From Tenodera sinensis (taxonomy: Eukaryota; Arthropoda; Insecta; Mantodea; Mantidae): a stretch of DNA of 64,000 nt. Location: the NCBI GenBank assembly GCA_030765045.1, contig CM060972.1, positions 55,256,971 through 55,320,970 of the forward strand. Reading direction: 5' to 3'. Each line of letters opens with the position of its first letter. Within the stretch, counting starts at the first letter, position 1. Under the pieces are notes generated by a model. The model was not told the DNA's origin and made no database searches. It worked only from the letters and a program-made list of their open reading frames with translations. The translations under genes and the position numbers were made by a program. Of the stretch, positions 19,863-34,100 are shown piece after piece.

Positions 19863-19946
19863 GCTGAGTAGGATTCGAACTGATGTTAAACCACCACTGT
19901 CGGTTTAAACGAACACGCCTTAACCAGTTGCGCTATATGCAATACA
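19863..19946 (-). other. tRNA-like module 1 in L copy 1
   Basis: The minus strand has A-box-like TAGCGCAACTGGTTAAGGCG and B-box-like AGTTCGAATCC at tRNA spacing. Acceptor and T stems do not pair, so it is not a functional tRNA. It could be a polymerase III promoter relic of a SINE. Equivalents are at ~27387-27303, 38856-38770 and 41388-41300. Confidence 0.55.
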
Positions 19947-20642
19947 GAAGCTGCAACTCGCTGATTAAAATCATGTCTCTAAGTCTAGCAACCAACACTG
20001 AAATCATTTTAATAAAATTAATGAAACACCATAAGAACACATTTTCTGCATGTGCACTGAAGCTAAATTTGCAAGCTTTGCCCGTTAATGTAGAAGGATT
20101 GCTGAAATATTGCTTTCTAAAACTATGAGATGAGTGAGATAAGAGCTGACATGGCTGCCACTTCCTTTGAACAACAAGGGAAGCACATGAATAATTTACA
20201 TCTCATACCATCTATTGCAAGCACGCCTGAGAATTAAGGTGACCCTTCGCGCAGGTTTAGCTGAAGGTGGGTATTTACTTTTGTGAAACATAGTACATCA
20301 AGAGTAACATTTGATTTGTTCGCTGGAAAAGGAGTTTCATTATTACCATGGCCAGCTATAAGACAAGATCTTAATCATATGGAACTTCATCATCCTCACG
20401 GTAGCTACCTGCCAGCAAAGAAACGTCCACGAACCCTGTGAGAAGATCTCGCAATTCTGCAACGAAATATCGCATAATCTTATCTTCAATGTAAACAGCA
20501 AACTGCCACTCGTCCAACGCAATGTCATATCGGACACTGAAACGATGCCCAAATGAACCCGAGGTCCATAGAGCTTTAAGTTACCCGATATCCGTCTCCT
20601 CAGGATAAGGGAAAACCTCGAAAGAAATCATTATTATCATAA

Positions 20643-20722
20643 CCCACACTAGGCGAGATTCAAACCCGCGATCTCCTGAACCTGCGTTAAAAGGCTAACC
20701 ATCACGCTAAATAGACGGGCAC
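20643..20722 (-). other. tRNA-like module 2 in L copy 1
   Basis: The minus strand has A-box-like TTTAGCGTGATGGTTAGCC and B-box-like GGTTTGAATCTC. The T arm pairs well (GCGGG with CTCGC, one G-T), while acceptor and anticodon arms do not form. It lies only ~12-90 bases from the start of the A/C tract. Equivalents are at ~28159-28082, 39623-39545 and 42153-42076. Confidence 0.55.
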
Positions 20723-20734
20723 AACTTGTAGTTT

Positions 20735-23700
20735 ACCACCACCACTCCCAACCTCACCACCGCAACCAACACCAGCAATAACACCACCAACACCACCACA
20801 ACCACCCACATCACCACCACCCCACCAACACCAACAACACCACCACAACCACCAACATCACCACCACCCCTCTAAGACCACCACCAACACCACCACAACC
20901 ACCAATATCACCACCAACACCACCACCAACAAAAACTCCATCACTACCATTGACAACACCACCAACACCACCACCATCACCAACATCAAAAACACCACCA
21001 CCCCCAGGACCACCCTCTACACCACCAGCAACACCAACACCACCAACTACACCACCACCACCAACACCACCAATACCATTACCAAAACCACCACCAACAC
21101 CACCACCAACAACACCACCACGAAACCCAACACCAACACTACCACCAACAACACCACCTTCCCACACAACCCCCAACAACACCACCAGCACCACCACCAA
21201 CACCACCACCACAATACCACCAACACCACCTCCAACACCACCACCGACAACACAACCACCAACGCCACCAACACCAACACCAACATCAACACCATCACCA
21301 CCAACACCACCACCAACAACACCACCAACACCACCACCAACACCACCACCAACACCATTACCACCAAAACCACCACCAACACCAACAACACATCCAACAC
21401 CAACACCACCACACCCAACACCTCCCTAAACACCACCAACACCATCACCACCAACACCACCACCAACACAACCGCCACAAACACCACCACCATCAACACC
21501 AGCACCACCAACACCACCACCAACAACACCACTACCAACACCACCACCAACACCACCAACACCGCCACGAACACCAAAACCACCACCAAAACCAACACCA
21601 ACAATAACACCACCTCCCCAAAACCACCATCAACACCACCACCACAACACCAACACCAACACCCTAAACACCTTAATCAACACCACCACCAACACCGACA
21701 ACACCACCACCAACACCTCCACTACCAACACCAACACCACCAACAACACCACCAACAACACCAACACCAACACACACACCACCAACTCCAACACCACCAC
21801 CAACACCATCACCAAAACCACCACCAACACCACCACCAAATCCAACTCCACCACCACAACCAACAACACCACCTCCCCCAAAACCACCACCAACATCACC
21901 ACCAACACCACCACTTACACCACCACCAACACCACCACCGAAAAAACAACCACCAACACCACCCACACCAACCCCACCAACACCAACAACACCACCAACA
22001 CCAAACCAACTCCACTACCACATTTACCACCGCCAACACCACCAACGACATGAACACCAATACCACCACAGACACCAACACCAACACCACTAACACCACC
22101 AACAACACCACCACCAACACCACCACCACGCCCAACACCACCACCAACACCACCACCGATAACACCACCACCCACAACATCACCATAACCAACACCACCA
22201 ACACCTCCAACACCAATCCCCCCACCACCAACACCACCAACACCACCACCAACACCACCACCCCCAACACCACCACCAACACCACCACCAACACCATCAA
22301 ATCCAACACCACCAACACCACCACCAAACCCAACACCACTAACAACACCACCAACACCAAAACCAACACCAACACCGACAACCCCACCATTACCATTACC
22401 AAAACCACCACCAACACCACCACCAACAACACCACCACGCAAACCAACACCAACACTACCACCAACAACACCACCTCCCCACACAACCCCCAACACCACA
22501 ACCAACACCACCACCAAAATACCACAAACACCACCACCTAAACCACCACCAACACCACCTTTAACAACACCACCAACACCAACACCACCAACACAACCAT
22601 CAAGACCAACACCGATCAAACAATCACCAACACCACCAACACCAACACCACCAACACAACCATCAAGACCAACACCACCAACACCACCACCACCAACACC
22701 ACCACCAACAACACCACCAACACCACCACCGACAACACCACCACCAAAAACATCACCACCAAACCGACCACCAACAACACATCCAACACCAACACCACCA
22801 CACCCAACACCACCCTAAAAACCACCACCAACACCATCACCACCAACACCACCACCAACACAACCGCCACAAACACCACCACCAACACCAGCACCAACAC
22901 CGCCACCACCAAAACCACCACCATCACCACCACCAACACCACCAACAACACCGCCACGAACACCAAAACCACCACCAAAGCCAACACCCACAATAACACC
23001 ACCTCCCCAACACCACCACCAACACCACCACAACACCACCACCAACAGCAACACCACAACACCACCACCAACACCGACACTGACACCACCACCAACACCA
23101 CCACTACCAACACCAACACCACCAACACAACCAACAACACACACACCACCAACCCCAACACCACCCTAAACACCACCACAAATACCATCACCAAAACCAC
23201 CACCAACAACACCACCACCACCTCCCCAACACCACCCCTAACACCACTACCAACAACACCACCAACATCACCACCAACACCACCACTTACACCACCACCA
23301 ACACCACCACCGAAAACACCACCACCAACACCACCACCGACAACACCACCACCAAAACCACCCACACCAACACCACCAACACCAACACCAACAAAACCAC
23401 CATACCAAAACCAACTCCACTACCACCAACACCACCGACAACACCACCACAAACACCACCACCAACACCACCAACAACATAAACACCAACACCACCACAG
23501 ACACCACCACCAACACCAACAACAACATAAACACCAACACCACCACAGACACCACCACCAACACCAACAACACCAACACCACCAACACTAACACCACCAA
23601 CAACAACACTACCAACACCACCACGCCCAACACCACCACCACCAACACCACCACCAACACCATCAAATCCAACACCACCACCAAAACCAACACCACCAAC

Positions 23701-26700
23701 AACAACAACACCAAAACCAACACCACCACCAACACTAACACCGACAACACCACCACCAACACCACCACCAACAACATCAACACCAACATCACCACCACCA
23801 ACACCACGAGCAACACCATGACAACCAACAACATAACCAACACCACCACAACCAACACCACCGCGCCCAACACCAACACCACCACCAACACCACCACCAA
23901 CACCACCACCGACAACACCACCTATACCACCAAGACATACACCACCACCACCAACACCATCACCACATACACCACCAACAACACCACCACCAACAACACC
24001 ACCACCAACAACACCAGCACCAATACCACCACCAACAACACCACCAACAACAAAACCAACACCAACACCACCATCAACACAATCAACACCACCACCACCA
24101 ACACCACCAACACATCCACCAACACCACCAACACCACCAACACCAAAACCAACCCCACCATCACCAACACCACCACGCCCAAAACCACCCTAAGCACCAA
24201 CACCATCACCATCAACACCACCGCCAACACCACCGCCCCAAACACCACCACTACCAACACCACCAACACCACCACCACTAATACCACCACAAACACCACA
24301 AACACCACCACCACAAACACCAGCACCACCAACACCATCACCAACAACAGCACCAATACCAACACCATCACCAGCATCACCGCCACCAACACCACCACCA
24401 GCACCACCAAGACTTCCACCACCAACACCACCACCAAAACCACCTCCAACACCACCAACAACAGGACCACAAACACAACCACTACCATCAACACCACCAC
24501 CAACACCACCACCAACAACACCACTACCAACACCACCACCAACACCAACACCAACACCACCACCAACACCACCACCAACAACACCACCACCAACGCCAAC
24601 ACGCCACCAAAACCACCATCAACACCACCAACACCACCCCCAATACCACTCTCAGCACCGACATCACCACCAACACCACCAACAACACCACCACCCCAAC
24701 ACCAGTCTTAACACCACCAAAAACACCAACACCACCACGACCAACACCACCATCAACACCATCACAAGCAACACCATTAGCACCAACATCACCACCAACA
24801 CCACCACCAACACCACCAACGCCACCACCAACATCAAAACCAACACCACTAGCAACACCACCACCCCAACACCACTCTAAACACCACCACCAACACTACC
24901 ATCGTCAACACCACCATCAACACCACCACCAACATTACCACCAACACCACCATCAACACCACCAACACCACGACCAACACCACCACCCATACCACGAACA
25001 CCACCATCACTGCCAACACCAACACCACAACTAACACCAGCACCAACACCACCACCATTTTAACCACCACCAATACCACCTCCATTAACAGTAGCACCTG
25101 CAACACCAACACCATCACGAACACAACCACCAACACCAACACCACCACAACCTATATCACCAACACTATCACCACCAACACCAAAACCTCCACAACCAAC
25201 ACCACCACCACGAACACCAACACCCCCACGGATACAAAACCTACACCACCACCAACACCACCAACACCACCAGCAACACCACTACCAACACCACAAACAT
25301 CACCAACACCACCCACACCATAACCAACACCACCACGAAAACCACCACCAACACAACGAACACCACCACCATCACTACAAACACCAACACCACCGCCAAC
25401 TCCAGCACCAACACCACCAGCACCATAACCACCACCAAGACCATCACCACCAACACCACCACAACTAACACCACCACAACCAACACAACCACAAACACCA
25501 CGACCAACACCATCACCTACAACAGCACCAAATCAGCACCATCACCAGCATCACCACCTCCAACACCACCACCAGCACCACCAAGACTTCCACCACCAAT
25601 ACCACCACCAACACCACCACCAACACCACCAACAACAGGACCACCAACACAACCGCTACCATCAACACCACCACCACCAACACCACCGCCAACACCACCA
25701 AAACCACCACCAACACCACCACCGACAGCACCACTAACACCACCACCAACACCACCAGCAACACCATTACCACCAACACCACCCACACCACAACCAATAC
25801 CATCACCAACACCACCACCAATACCACCACCAACACCACCGTCACAAACACCACCAATATCAGCACCAACACCACCACAAGAACCACCAGCAATACCACC
25901 ACCAACAACAGCACCACCACCAACACCGCCACCACTAACAGCACCAACGCCACCATGAGCAACACCAACGCCACCACTAACACAATCACCAACACCAACA
26001 CCACCAGAACCTACACCACCAACACCACCACAACCTACACCACCAACACCATCACCAACACCAACACCACCAACAACACCACTCAAAACACCACCAACAA
26101 CAACACCAACACCACCATCACCAACACCACCATCAGCATCACCAACCACACCACCAACACCATCACCACCAACACCACCACCAACACCATCATCACCACC
26201 AACACCACGACTAACACCACCAAAAACCACCACCAACACCAACACCCACATCACGAACACCACCATCACTGCCAACACCAACACCACAACTAACACCAGC
26301 ACCAACACCACCACCACTTTAACCACCACCAATACCACCACCAACAATATCACCACCAGTAACAGCAGCACCTGCAACACCAACACCACCACTAACACAA
26401 CCACCAACACCAACACCACCACAACCTACACAACCTACACCACCAGCACTATCACCACCAACACCAAAACCACCACAACCAACACCACCACCAGGAACAC
26501 CAACACCCCCACGGACACAATTACCAACACCACCACCAACACCATCAGCAACACCAAAACCAACACCATCACCAACACCACGAGCACCACTACAAGCATC
26601 ACTACCAACACCAACACCACCGCCTTCAGCAGCACCAACACCACCAACACTGTAACCACCACCAACACCACCACCAACACCATCACCAACACCATCACCA

Positions 26701-26777
26701 CCAACTCCATCACCACCAACTCCATCACCACCAACATCACCAACACCGCAACATCCACCAACACCACCACCAACAAC
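20735..26777. repeat. giant A/C tract 1 (AMC)n, 6.0 kb
   Basis: The + strand is almost only A and C and the - strand almost only T and G. Most of it is a register-keeping mix of ACC and AAC triplets with occasional shifts. Sparse T/G-bearing landmarks such as CTTTAACCACCACC (26312) or CCCTAAACACCACC interrupt it. Its start matches tracts 2 and 3, and its last ~2.1 kb matches the end of tract 2, so the arrays were copied together with the L units. Open frames here are by-products of the two-letter composition. Confidence 0.95.
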
Positions 26778-28171
26778 GAAATAAGCGACATGGCAACCTT
26801 GCTAGGTGCCAAGGCTACTTCCGCTGATGTAATCTAGAACTGCATTTTGTTCTGTTTAATGTATCACTAATAACATTATTCCCTGGCATCCACATCTTGT
26901 ACCAACACATTCTGACGATAAAAGCCGTATTGTACACTATTACATGCTTATATATTCTAATACGTTGACAGTCTACGAGATTTAAAGAGCTGCCTGTGAA
27001 TGTGAATATTTAATGGGAAATATTACTTCTGGGAGGCATGACTGACAGTTGAGGTAGGCGCGTTCCCTGATTTATTTTCAGCAATTGCAATTAATATCTT
27101 ATAAAGCATTCCGTTTTAAAATTGCAATCGTACTGCAGCATTCATAGGACGGCGGGAAAGTTACAATGCTATGCGGAATAAAAATATATAAAGAAATAGA
27201 TTTCATTAGTTTGTATAATGCTATATTTCACACGGGTTATATAAATAATGATCTTCCCGTTAAGAAAGAAACATGGGAAAGGGAAATAAAAAAAGATTAT
27301 GCTGAGTAGGATTCGAACTGATGTTAAACCACCACTGTCGGTTTAAACGAACATGCCTTAGCCAGTTGCGCTATAGGCCATACCGAAACTGCAACTCTCT
27401 GATTAAAATCATGTCTCTAAGTCTAGCAACCAACACTGAAATCATTTTAATAAAATTAATGAAACACCATAAGAACACATTTTCTGCATGTGCACTGAAG
27501 CTAAATTTGCAAGCTTGGCCCGTTAATGTAGAAGGATTGCTGAAATATTGCTTAATAAAACTATGAGATGAGTGAGCTAAGAGCTGACATGGCTGTGGCT
27601 TCCTATGAACAACAAGGGAAGCACATGAATAATTTACATCTCATACCATCTATTGCAAGCACAACTGAGAATTAGGTGACCCTTCGCGCAGGTTTAGCTG
27701 AAGGTGGGTATTTACTTTTGTGAAACATAGTACATCAAGAGTAACATTTGATTTGTTCGCTGGAAAAGGAGTTTCATTATTACCATGGCCAGCTAGAAGT
27801 CCAGATCTTAATCGTATGGAACTTCATCATCCTCACGGTAGCTACCTGCCAGCAAACAAACGTCCACGAACTCTGTGAGAACATCTCGCAATTCTGCAAC
27901 GAAATATCGCATAATCTTATCTTCAATGTAAACAGCAAACTGCCACTCGTCCAACGCAATGTCATATCGGACAGTGAAACGATGCCCAAATGAACCCGAG
28001 GTCCATAGAGCTTTAAGTTACCCGATATCCGTCTCCTCAGGATAAGGGAAAACCCAGAAGGAAATCATTATTATCATACCTCACACTAGGCGAGATTCAA
28101 ACCCGCGATCTCCTGAACCTGCGTTAAAAGGCTAACCGTCACGCTAAAGAGACGGGCACAACTTGTAGTTT
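26778..28171 (+). repeat. L unit, copy 2
   Basis: This is the best preserved copy. It carries the minus-strand tRNA-like modules (27387-27303 and 28159-28082) and the clearest Tc1-like transposase tail (27726-27980). It is very close to copy 3 at 11,471 bp distance (nearly no indels until the right half), so the two are recent duplicates. It starts directly at the end of tract 1 ('caacaacgaaataagcgacatgg'). Confidence 0.9.
27726..27980 (+). pseudogene. Tc1-like DDE transposase tail inside L copy 2
   Basis: The frame from 27726 reads HSTSRVTFDLFAGKGV, then LLPWPARSPDLNRME. This corresponds to the Tc1-family block that leads to the third catalytic residue (PWPARSPDLNP-x-E). Downstream, LPANKRPRTL and EHLAILQRNIA resemble the helices that close the Tc1 catalytic domain, but stops and shifts follow. 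The HLWD continuation is lost. In copy 1 the block reads PWPAIRQDLNHME and in copy 3 it has a stop, so all four copies are non-functional. The L unit therefore includes, or was seeded by, an old Tc1/mariner element. Confidence 0.75.
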
Positions 28172-31100
28172 ACCACCACCACTCCCAGCCTCACCACCGC
28201 AACCAACACCAGCAATAACACCACCAACACCACCACAACCACCCACATCACCACCACCCCTCTAAGACCACCACCACCAACACACCACCACAACCACCAA
28301 CACCACCACCAACAACACCAATACCAACAACACCACCACAGTACCACTGACAACACCACCACCATCACCAACACCAAAAACACCACCACCCCCAAGACCA
28401 CCCTCAAAACCACCAGCAAGACCAACACCACCAACTACACCACCACCAACACCACCAATACCATCACCAAAACCACCACCAACACCACCACCAACAACAC
28501 CACCACGAAAACCAACACCACCACCAACACCACCTCCCACAACACCAGCCCCAACACCACCAGCAAAACCACCACCTACACCACCATCTCAATACCACCA
28601 ACACCAACACCACCACCAACATCACCACCAACACCACCAACACCACCAAAACCAACACAGCCAACACCACCGCCAACGCCACCACCACCAACACCACCAC
28701 CAACACACCACAAACAACATCAACACCAAAACCACCACCAACACCACCAACACCAAAACCAACACCACCACCACCAACACCACCACGCCAAACACCACCA
28801 CCATCACCACCAACACCATCACGACCAACACCACCACCAGCACCACCGCCACAACACCGTCCACCACCAACACCAGCACCAACACCACCAACACCACCAC
28901 CACCAAACTCCCACCATCACCATCAAGAACACCACCACGAACACCAAAACCACCACCAAAACCACCACCACCAATAACATCACCACCTACCCCAAAACCA
29001 CAACCAACACCACCACCAACACCACCACCACAACACCACCAACAGCACCATCACCACCAACACCACCAGCACCAACTACACCACCAACACCACCACTGCC
29101 AACACCAACACAACCACTACCAACACCAACACTACCAACAACACCACCAACAACACCAAAACTTACACACACACCACCAACCCCAACACCACCCTAAACA
29201 CCACCAATACCATCACCAAAACCACCACCAACACCACCACCAACGACACCACCACGAAAACCTACACCAACTCGAGCACCAACATCACCACCTCCCCAGC
29301 AAAATTCCCAATACCACTACCAACACCACCATCTTCACCACCACCAACACCACCACCGACAACACCACCACGAACACCACCGACACCAACACCACCACCA
29401 CCACCACCATCACCACCAATACCACCACCAACACCACCAACACAACAACACCAACAACACCACCAACACCACCACCAATACCACCACCGACAACACCACC
29501 AACAACACCACAACCACCAACACCACCATCACCACCACCAACAACACCACCAACACCGAAACAAACACCACCTCGCCCCACACCAACCTAAACACCACCA
29601 CCAAGACCACCATCACCACCAAGACCACCACCAACACAAACACCACCTCCACCAACACCAGCACCAACACCACCAACACCACCAAAATCACCACCAACAC
29701 CACCACCAACAATAACATCACCACCAACACCATCACCTCCAACACCTACAGTTCCAACTACACCACCACCATCACCACCACTACCAACACCAACACCATC
29801 AACAACACCACCAACTACACCAAAACCATCACACACACCACCAACCCTAACACCACCCTAAACAGGACCAACACCATCACCACCAACACCACCACCAAAA
29901 CCACTATAAACACCACCAACACCACCACCAAAACCACTATAAACACCACCAACACCAACACCACCAACACCACCAAAACCAACACAGCCAACACCACCGC
30001 CAACGCCACCACCAACACCACCACCAACACACCACAAACAACATCAACACCAAAACCACCACCAACACCAACACCACCAACACCAAAACCAACACCACCA
30101 CCACCAACACCACCACGCCAAACACCACCACCATCACCACCAACACCATCACGACCAACACCACCACCAGCACCACCGCCACAACACCGTCCACCACCAA
30201 CACCAGCACCAACACCACCAACACCACCACCACCAAACTCCCACCATCACCATCAAGAACACCACCACGAACACCAAAACCACCACCAAAACCACCACCA
30301 CCAATAACATCACCACCTACCCCAAAACCACAACCAACACCACCACCAACACCACCACCACAACACCACCAACAGCACCATCACCACCAACACCACCAGC
30401 ACCAACTACACCACCAACACCACCACTGCCAACACCAACACAACCACTACCAACACCAACACTACCAACAACACCACCAACAACACCAAAACTTACACAC
30501 ACACCACCAACCCCAACACCACCCTAAACACCACCAATACCATCACCAAAACCACCACCAACACCACCACCAACGACACCACCACGAAAACCTACACCAA
30601 CTCGAGCACCAACATCACCACCTCCCCAGCAAAATTCCCAATACCACTACCAACACCACCATCTTCACCACCACCAACACCACCACCGACAACACCACCA
30701 CGAACACCACCGACACCAACACCACCACCACCATCACCACCAATACCACCACCAACACCACCAACACAACAACACCAACAACACCACCAACACCACCACC
30801 AATACCACCACCGACAACACCACCAACAACACCACAACCACCAACACCACCATCACCACCACCAACAACACCACCAACACCGAAACAAACACCACCTCGC
30901 CCCACACCAACCTAAACACCACCACCAACACCACCATCACCACCAAGACCACCACCAACACAAACACCACCTCCACCAACACCAGCACCAACACCACCAA
31001 CACCACCACCAAAATCACCACCAACACCACCACAACACCACCAATAATAACATCACCACCAACACCATCACCTCCAACACCTACAGTTCCAACTACACCA

Positions 31101-34100
31101 CCACCATCACCACCACTACCAACACCAACACCATCAACAACACCACCAACTACACCAAAACCATCACACACACCACCAACCCTAACACCACCCTAAACAG
31201 GACCAACACCATCACCACCAACACCACCACCAAAACCACTATAAACACCACCAACACCAACAACACCAATACCACCCACACCACCACCAATACCACCACC
31301 ACCGCAAGAACAACCACCAACACCACCAACAACACCACTAACAACACCACCGCCAATACCAACACCACCACCCACACCACAACGCCACTAGCACCACACC
31401 ACCAATACCACCAATTCCACCACCAACACCATCACCACCAGCACCAACACCACCACCAACACCAACACCGCCAATACCAAAACCAACAACAACACCACCA
31501 ACCCCAACACCACCCAAAACACTACCACCAACACCATCTCCACCAACAACACCACCACCACAAACACCAACGCCAGCACCAACACCACCACCACCAAAAC
31601 CACCACGAACACCACCACCACTAACACCACCACCAGAACCAACACCACCACCACCAACATCACCTCCCCCAAAACTACCACCAACACCACCACCAAAACC
31701 ACCACCAACACCACCGACAACACCAACACCACCAACACCACCGGCTTATACTAAACCACCAACACCACCACCAACACCACCACAAGTAACACCACCAACA
31801 CCACCACGAAAACACCAACGCCACCAACAACACCACCAACACCAAAATCAACGCCACCAGCACCAAAATCAACACCTAACCAACACCACCCGTAACACCA
31901 CCACAACAACTTCACCAACACCATCACCACTAACACCAAGACCACCAACACCACAACCAATACCACTTATACCACCACTACCGCCAATACAACCACCAAC
32001 ACCACCAACAACACCACTACCAACACCACCAATAAAAGCACCAACAACACCACAACCAACACCAAAACCATCACCAACATTTCCACCCCCAACACCACAC
32101 TAAACACCACCACCAACACCACTATCACCATCATCACCACCACAGGCACAAACACCAGCACCAACACCACCAATACCACCACCAACACCACAACGCCACC
32201 ACTAACTCCACCACCAACTACATCACCTCCAGCACCAACACCACCACCAACACCAATACCACCCCCTCCAACACCAACACCACCACCAACACCAAAACCA
32301 ACACCAACATATCCACCCCCAACACCACACTTAACACCGCCACCAACACCACCGACACCACCACCACAGCCACAAACACCACCAACAACGCCACAAACAC
32401 CAGCACCAACACCACCAACACTAAGACCAACAGCACCACCACCAATACCACAACCCGCAATACAACCACCAACACCACCAACAACACCACTGTCAACACC
32501 ATCACACCCCACACCACAACACCACCAACACCATCAACACCACCACCAGCGGCACCAACAAAACCACCAACACCATTGCCCCAATGGCACCCTCAACACC
32601 ACCAGCAACAACACCAACACCATCACTACCACCAACACCACCAACAACACCACCCTCAACACAACCAACAACACCACCAATGCCACCACCAACACCACCA
32701 CCGCCATTACCAACACCACCAACACCAGCACCCACACCACGAACACCACCATCACCGTTACTACCAACACCAACACCACAACCAACACCAGCAACAACAC
32801 CACCTTTTTAACCACCACCAACATAACTAATACAACCACCAACAACACCACCGCCAACAGCATCAACACCAGCACCAGCAACACCAAAACCACCACTAAC
32901 ACCAACACCACCACAACCTAAAGCACAAACACCACCACAACGTACACCACCAACACCAAAACCACCACAACCAACACCACCACCAGGAACACCAACACCA
33001 CCAGCACAATTACCAAAACAACCTCCAACAGCACCACCAGCATCAACACCATCACCACCAGCACAATTACCAAAACAACCTCCAACACCACCACCAGCAT
33101 CACCACCACCACCATCAACACCACCCACACCACAACCAACACCATCTACAACACCACCACCAAAACCACCGCCACCAGCGCCAACAACATTAAGACCACC
33201 AACACCAAAATAAACACCAACACCAGCCCTAACACCACCCTAACACCACCCTAAACACCACAACTTCACCAACACCCAGACCACCAACACCAAGACCACA
33301 AATAACACCAACACCCCCAATACAACCACCAATACCACCAACAACACCACTACCAGCACCAACACCACTACCAATACCAACACCATAACACCGCCAACAC
33401 CACAAAGCCACCACCAACTCCAAAACCAACACCATCACCTCCAGCATCCAACACCACCACCAACACCAAAACCACCCCCACCAACACCACCACCAAGAAC
33501 ACCACCAACAACACCACCAACACCAACATATCCACCCCCAACACCACCCTGAACAACGCCACCAACACCACCACCACCATAGTCACAAACACCACCAACA
33601 CCGCCACAAACACCAGCAACAACAACAGAACCAACACCAGCACCAACACCAAGACAAGCAGCACCACCACCAACACCACCAATACCACCAACCCCAATAC
33701 AACAACCAACACCAACAACACCACTATCAACAGCATCACCACCACCAATACCAACACCTCCAACACCACAGCAGCACGAACACCACCACACCACCAACAC
33801 TATCAACTCCACCAACACCAATAAAACCACCAACACCATTACCCCAATACCACCCTCAACACCACCAGCATCAACACCACCACCAACACCACCACCCTCA
33901 ACACCACCAAGACCACCCATGCCACCACCAACACCAACACCGCTACACCAACACCACCAACGCCACCAAAAGCCACCACTAGCACCACCACCCACATCAC
34001 GAACACCACCATCACCATCACTACCAACAACACAACCAACACCAGCACAAATACCACCACCACTTTAACCACCACCAACGTAACTAATATCACCACCAAC

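Larger units (their letters stand above)
19347..20734 (+). repeat. L unit, copy 1
   Basis: This is the first of four copies of a ~1.39-kb unit beginning 'gaaataaacgacatggcaacc' and ending 'gacgggcacaacttgtagttt', directly left of a giant A/C tract. A near-duplicate of its first bases ('gacatggcaacattg', 19321) lies just outside. It contains a minus-strand tRNA-like module at 19946-19863, a Tc1-like transposase tail (~20289-20530, more decayed than in copy 2) and a second minus-strand tRNA-like module at 20722-20643. No intact frame is present. Confidence 0.9.

Noticed and set aside
19863..19946. Functional tRNA gene in the L unit
   Set aside because: A- and B-box-like sequences exist but acceptor and T stems do not form in any of the four copies.
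23160..23175. CCCTAAAC units as telomere repeats
   Set aside because: They occur singly, hundreds of bases apart, never as tandem arrays; they serve as landmarks of the tract, not as telomere.
20811..26422. Glycine/valine-rich minus-strand frames resembling silk or glycine-rich cuticle protein
   Set aside because: GGT/GTT triplets give Gly/Val automatically. Frames are short and register-dependent, with no signal peptide or conserved ends.
27748..27993. 81-codon frame conserved between L copies 2 and 3
   Set aside because: Conservation follows from the recent duplication of L. The Tc1-like residues lie in a different frame, and copies 1 and 4 break this one.
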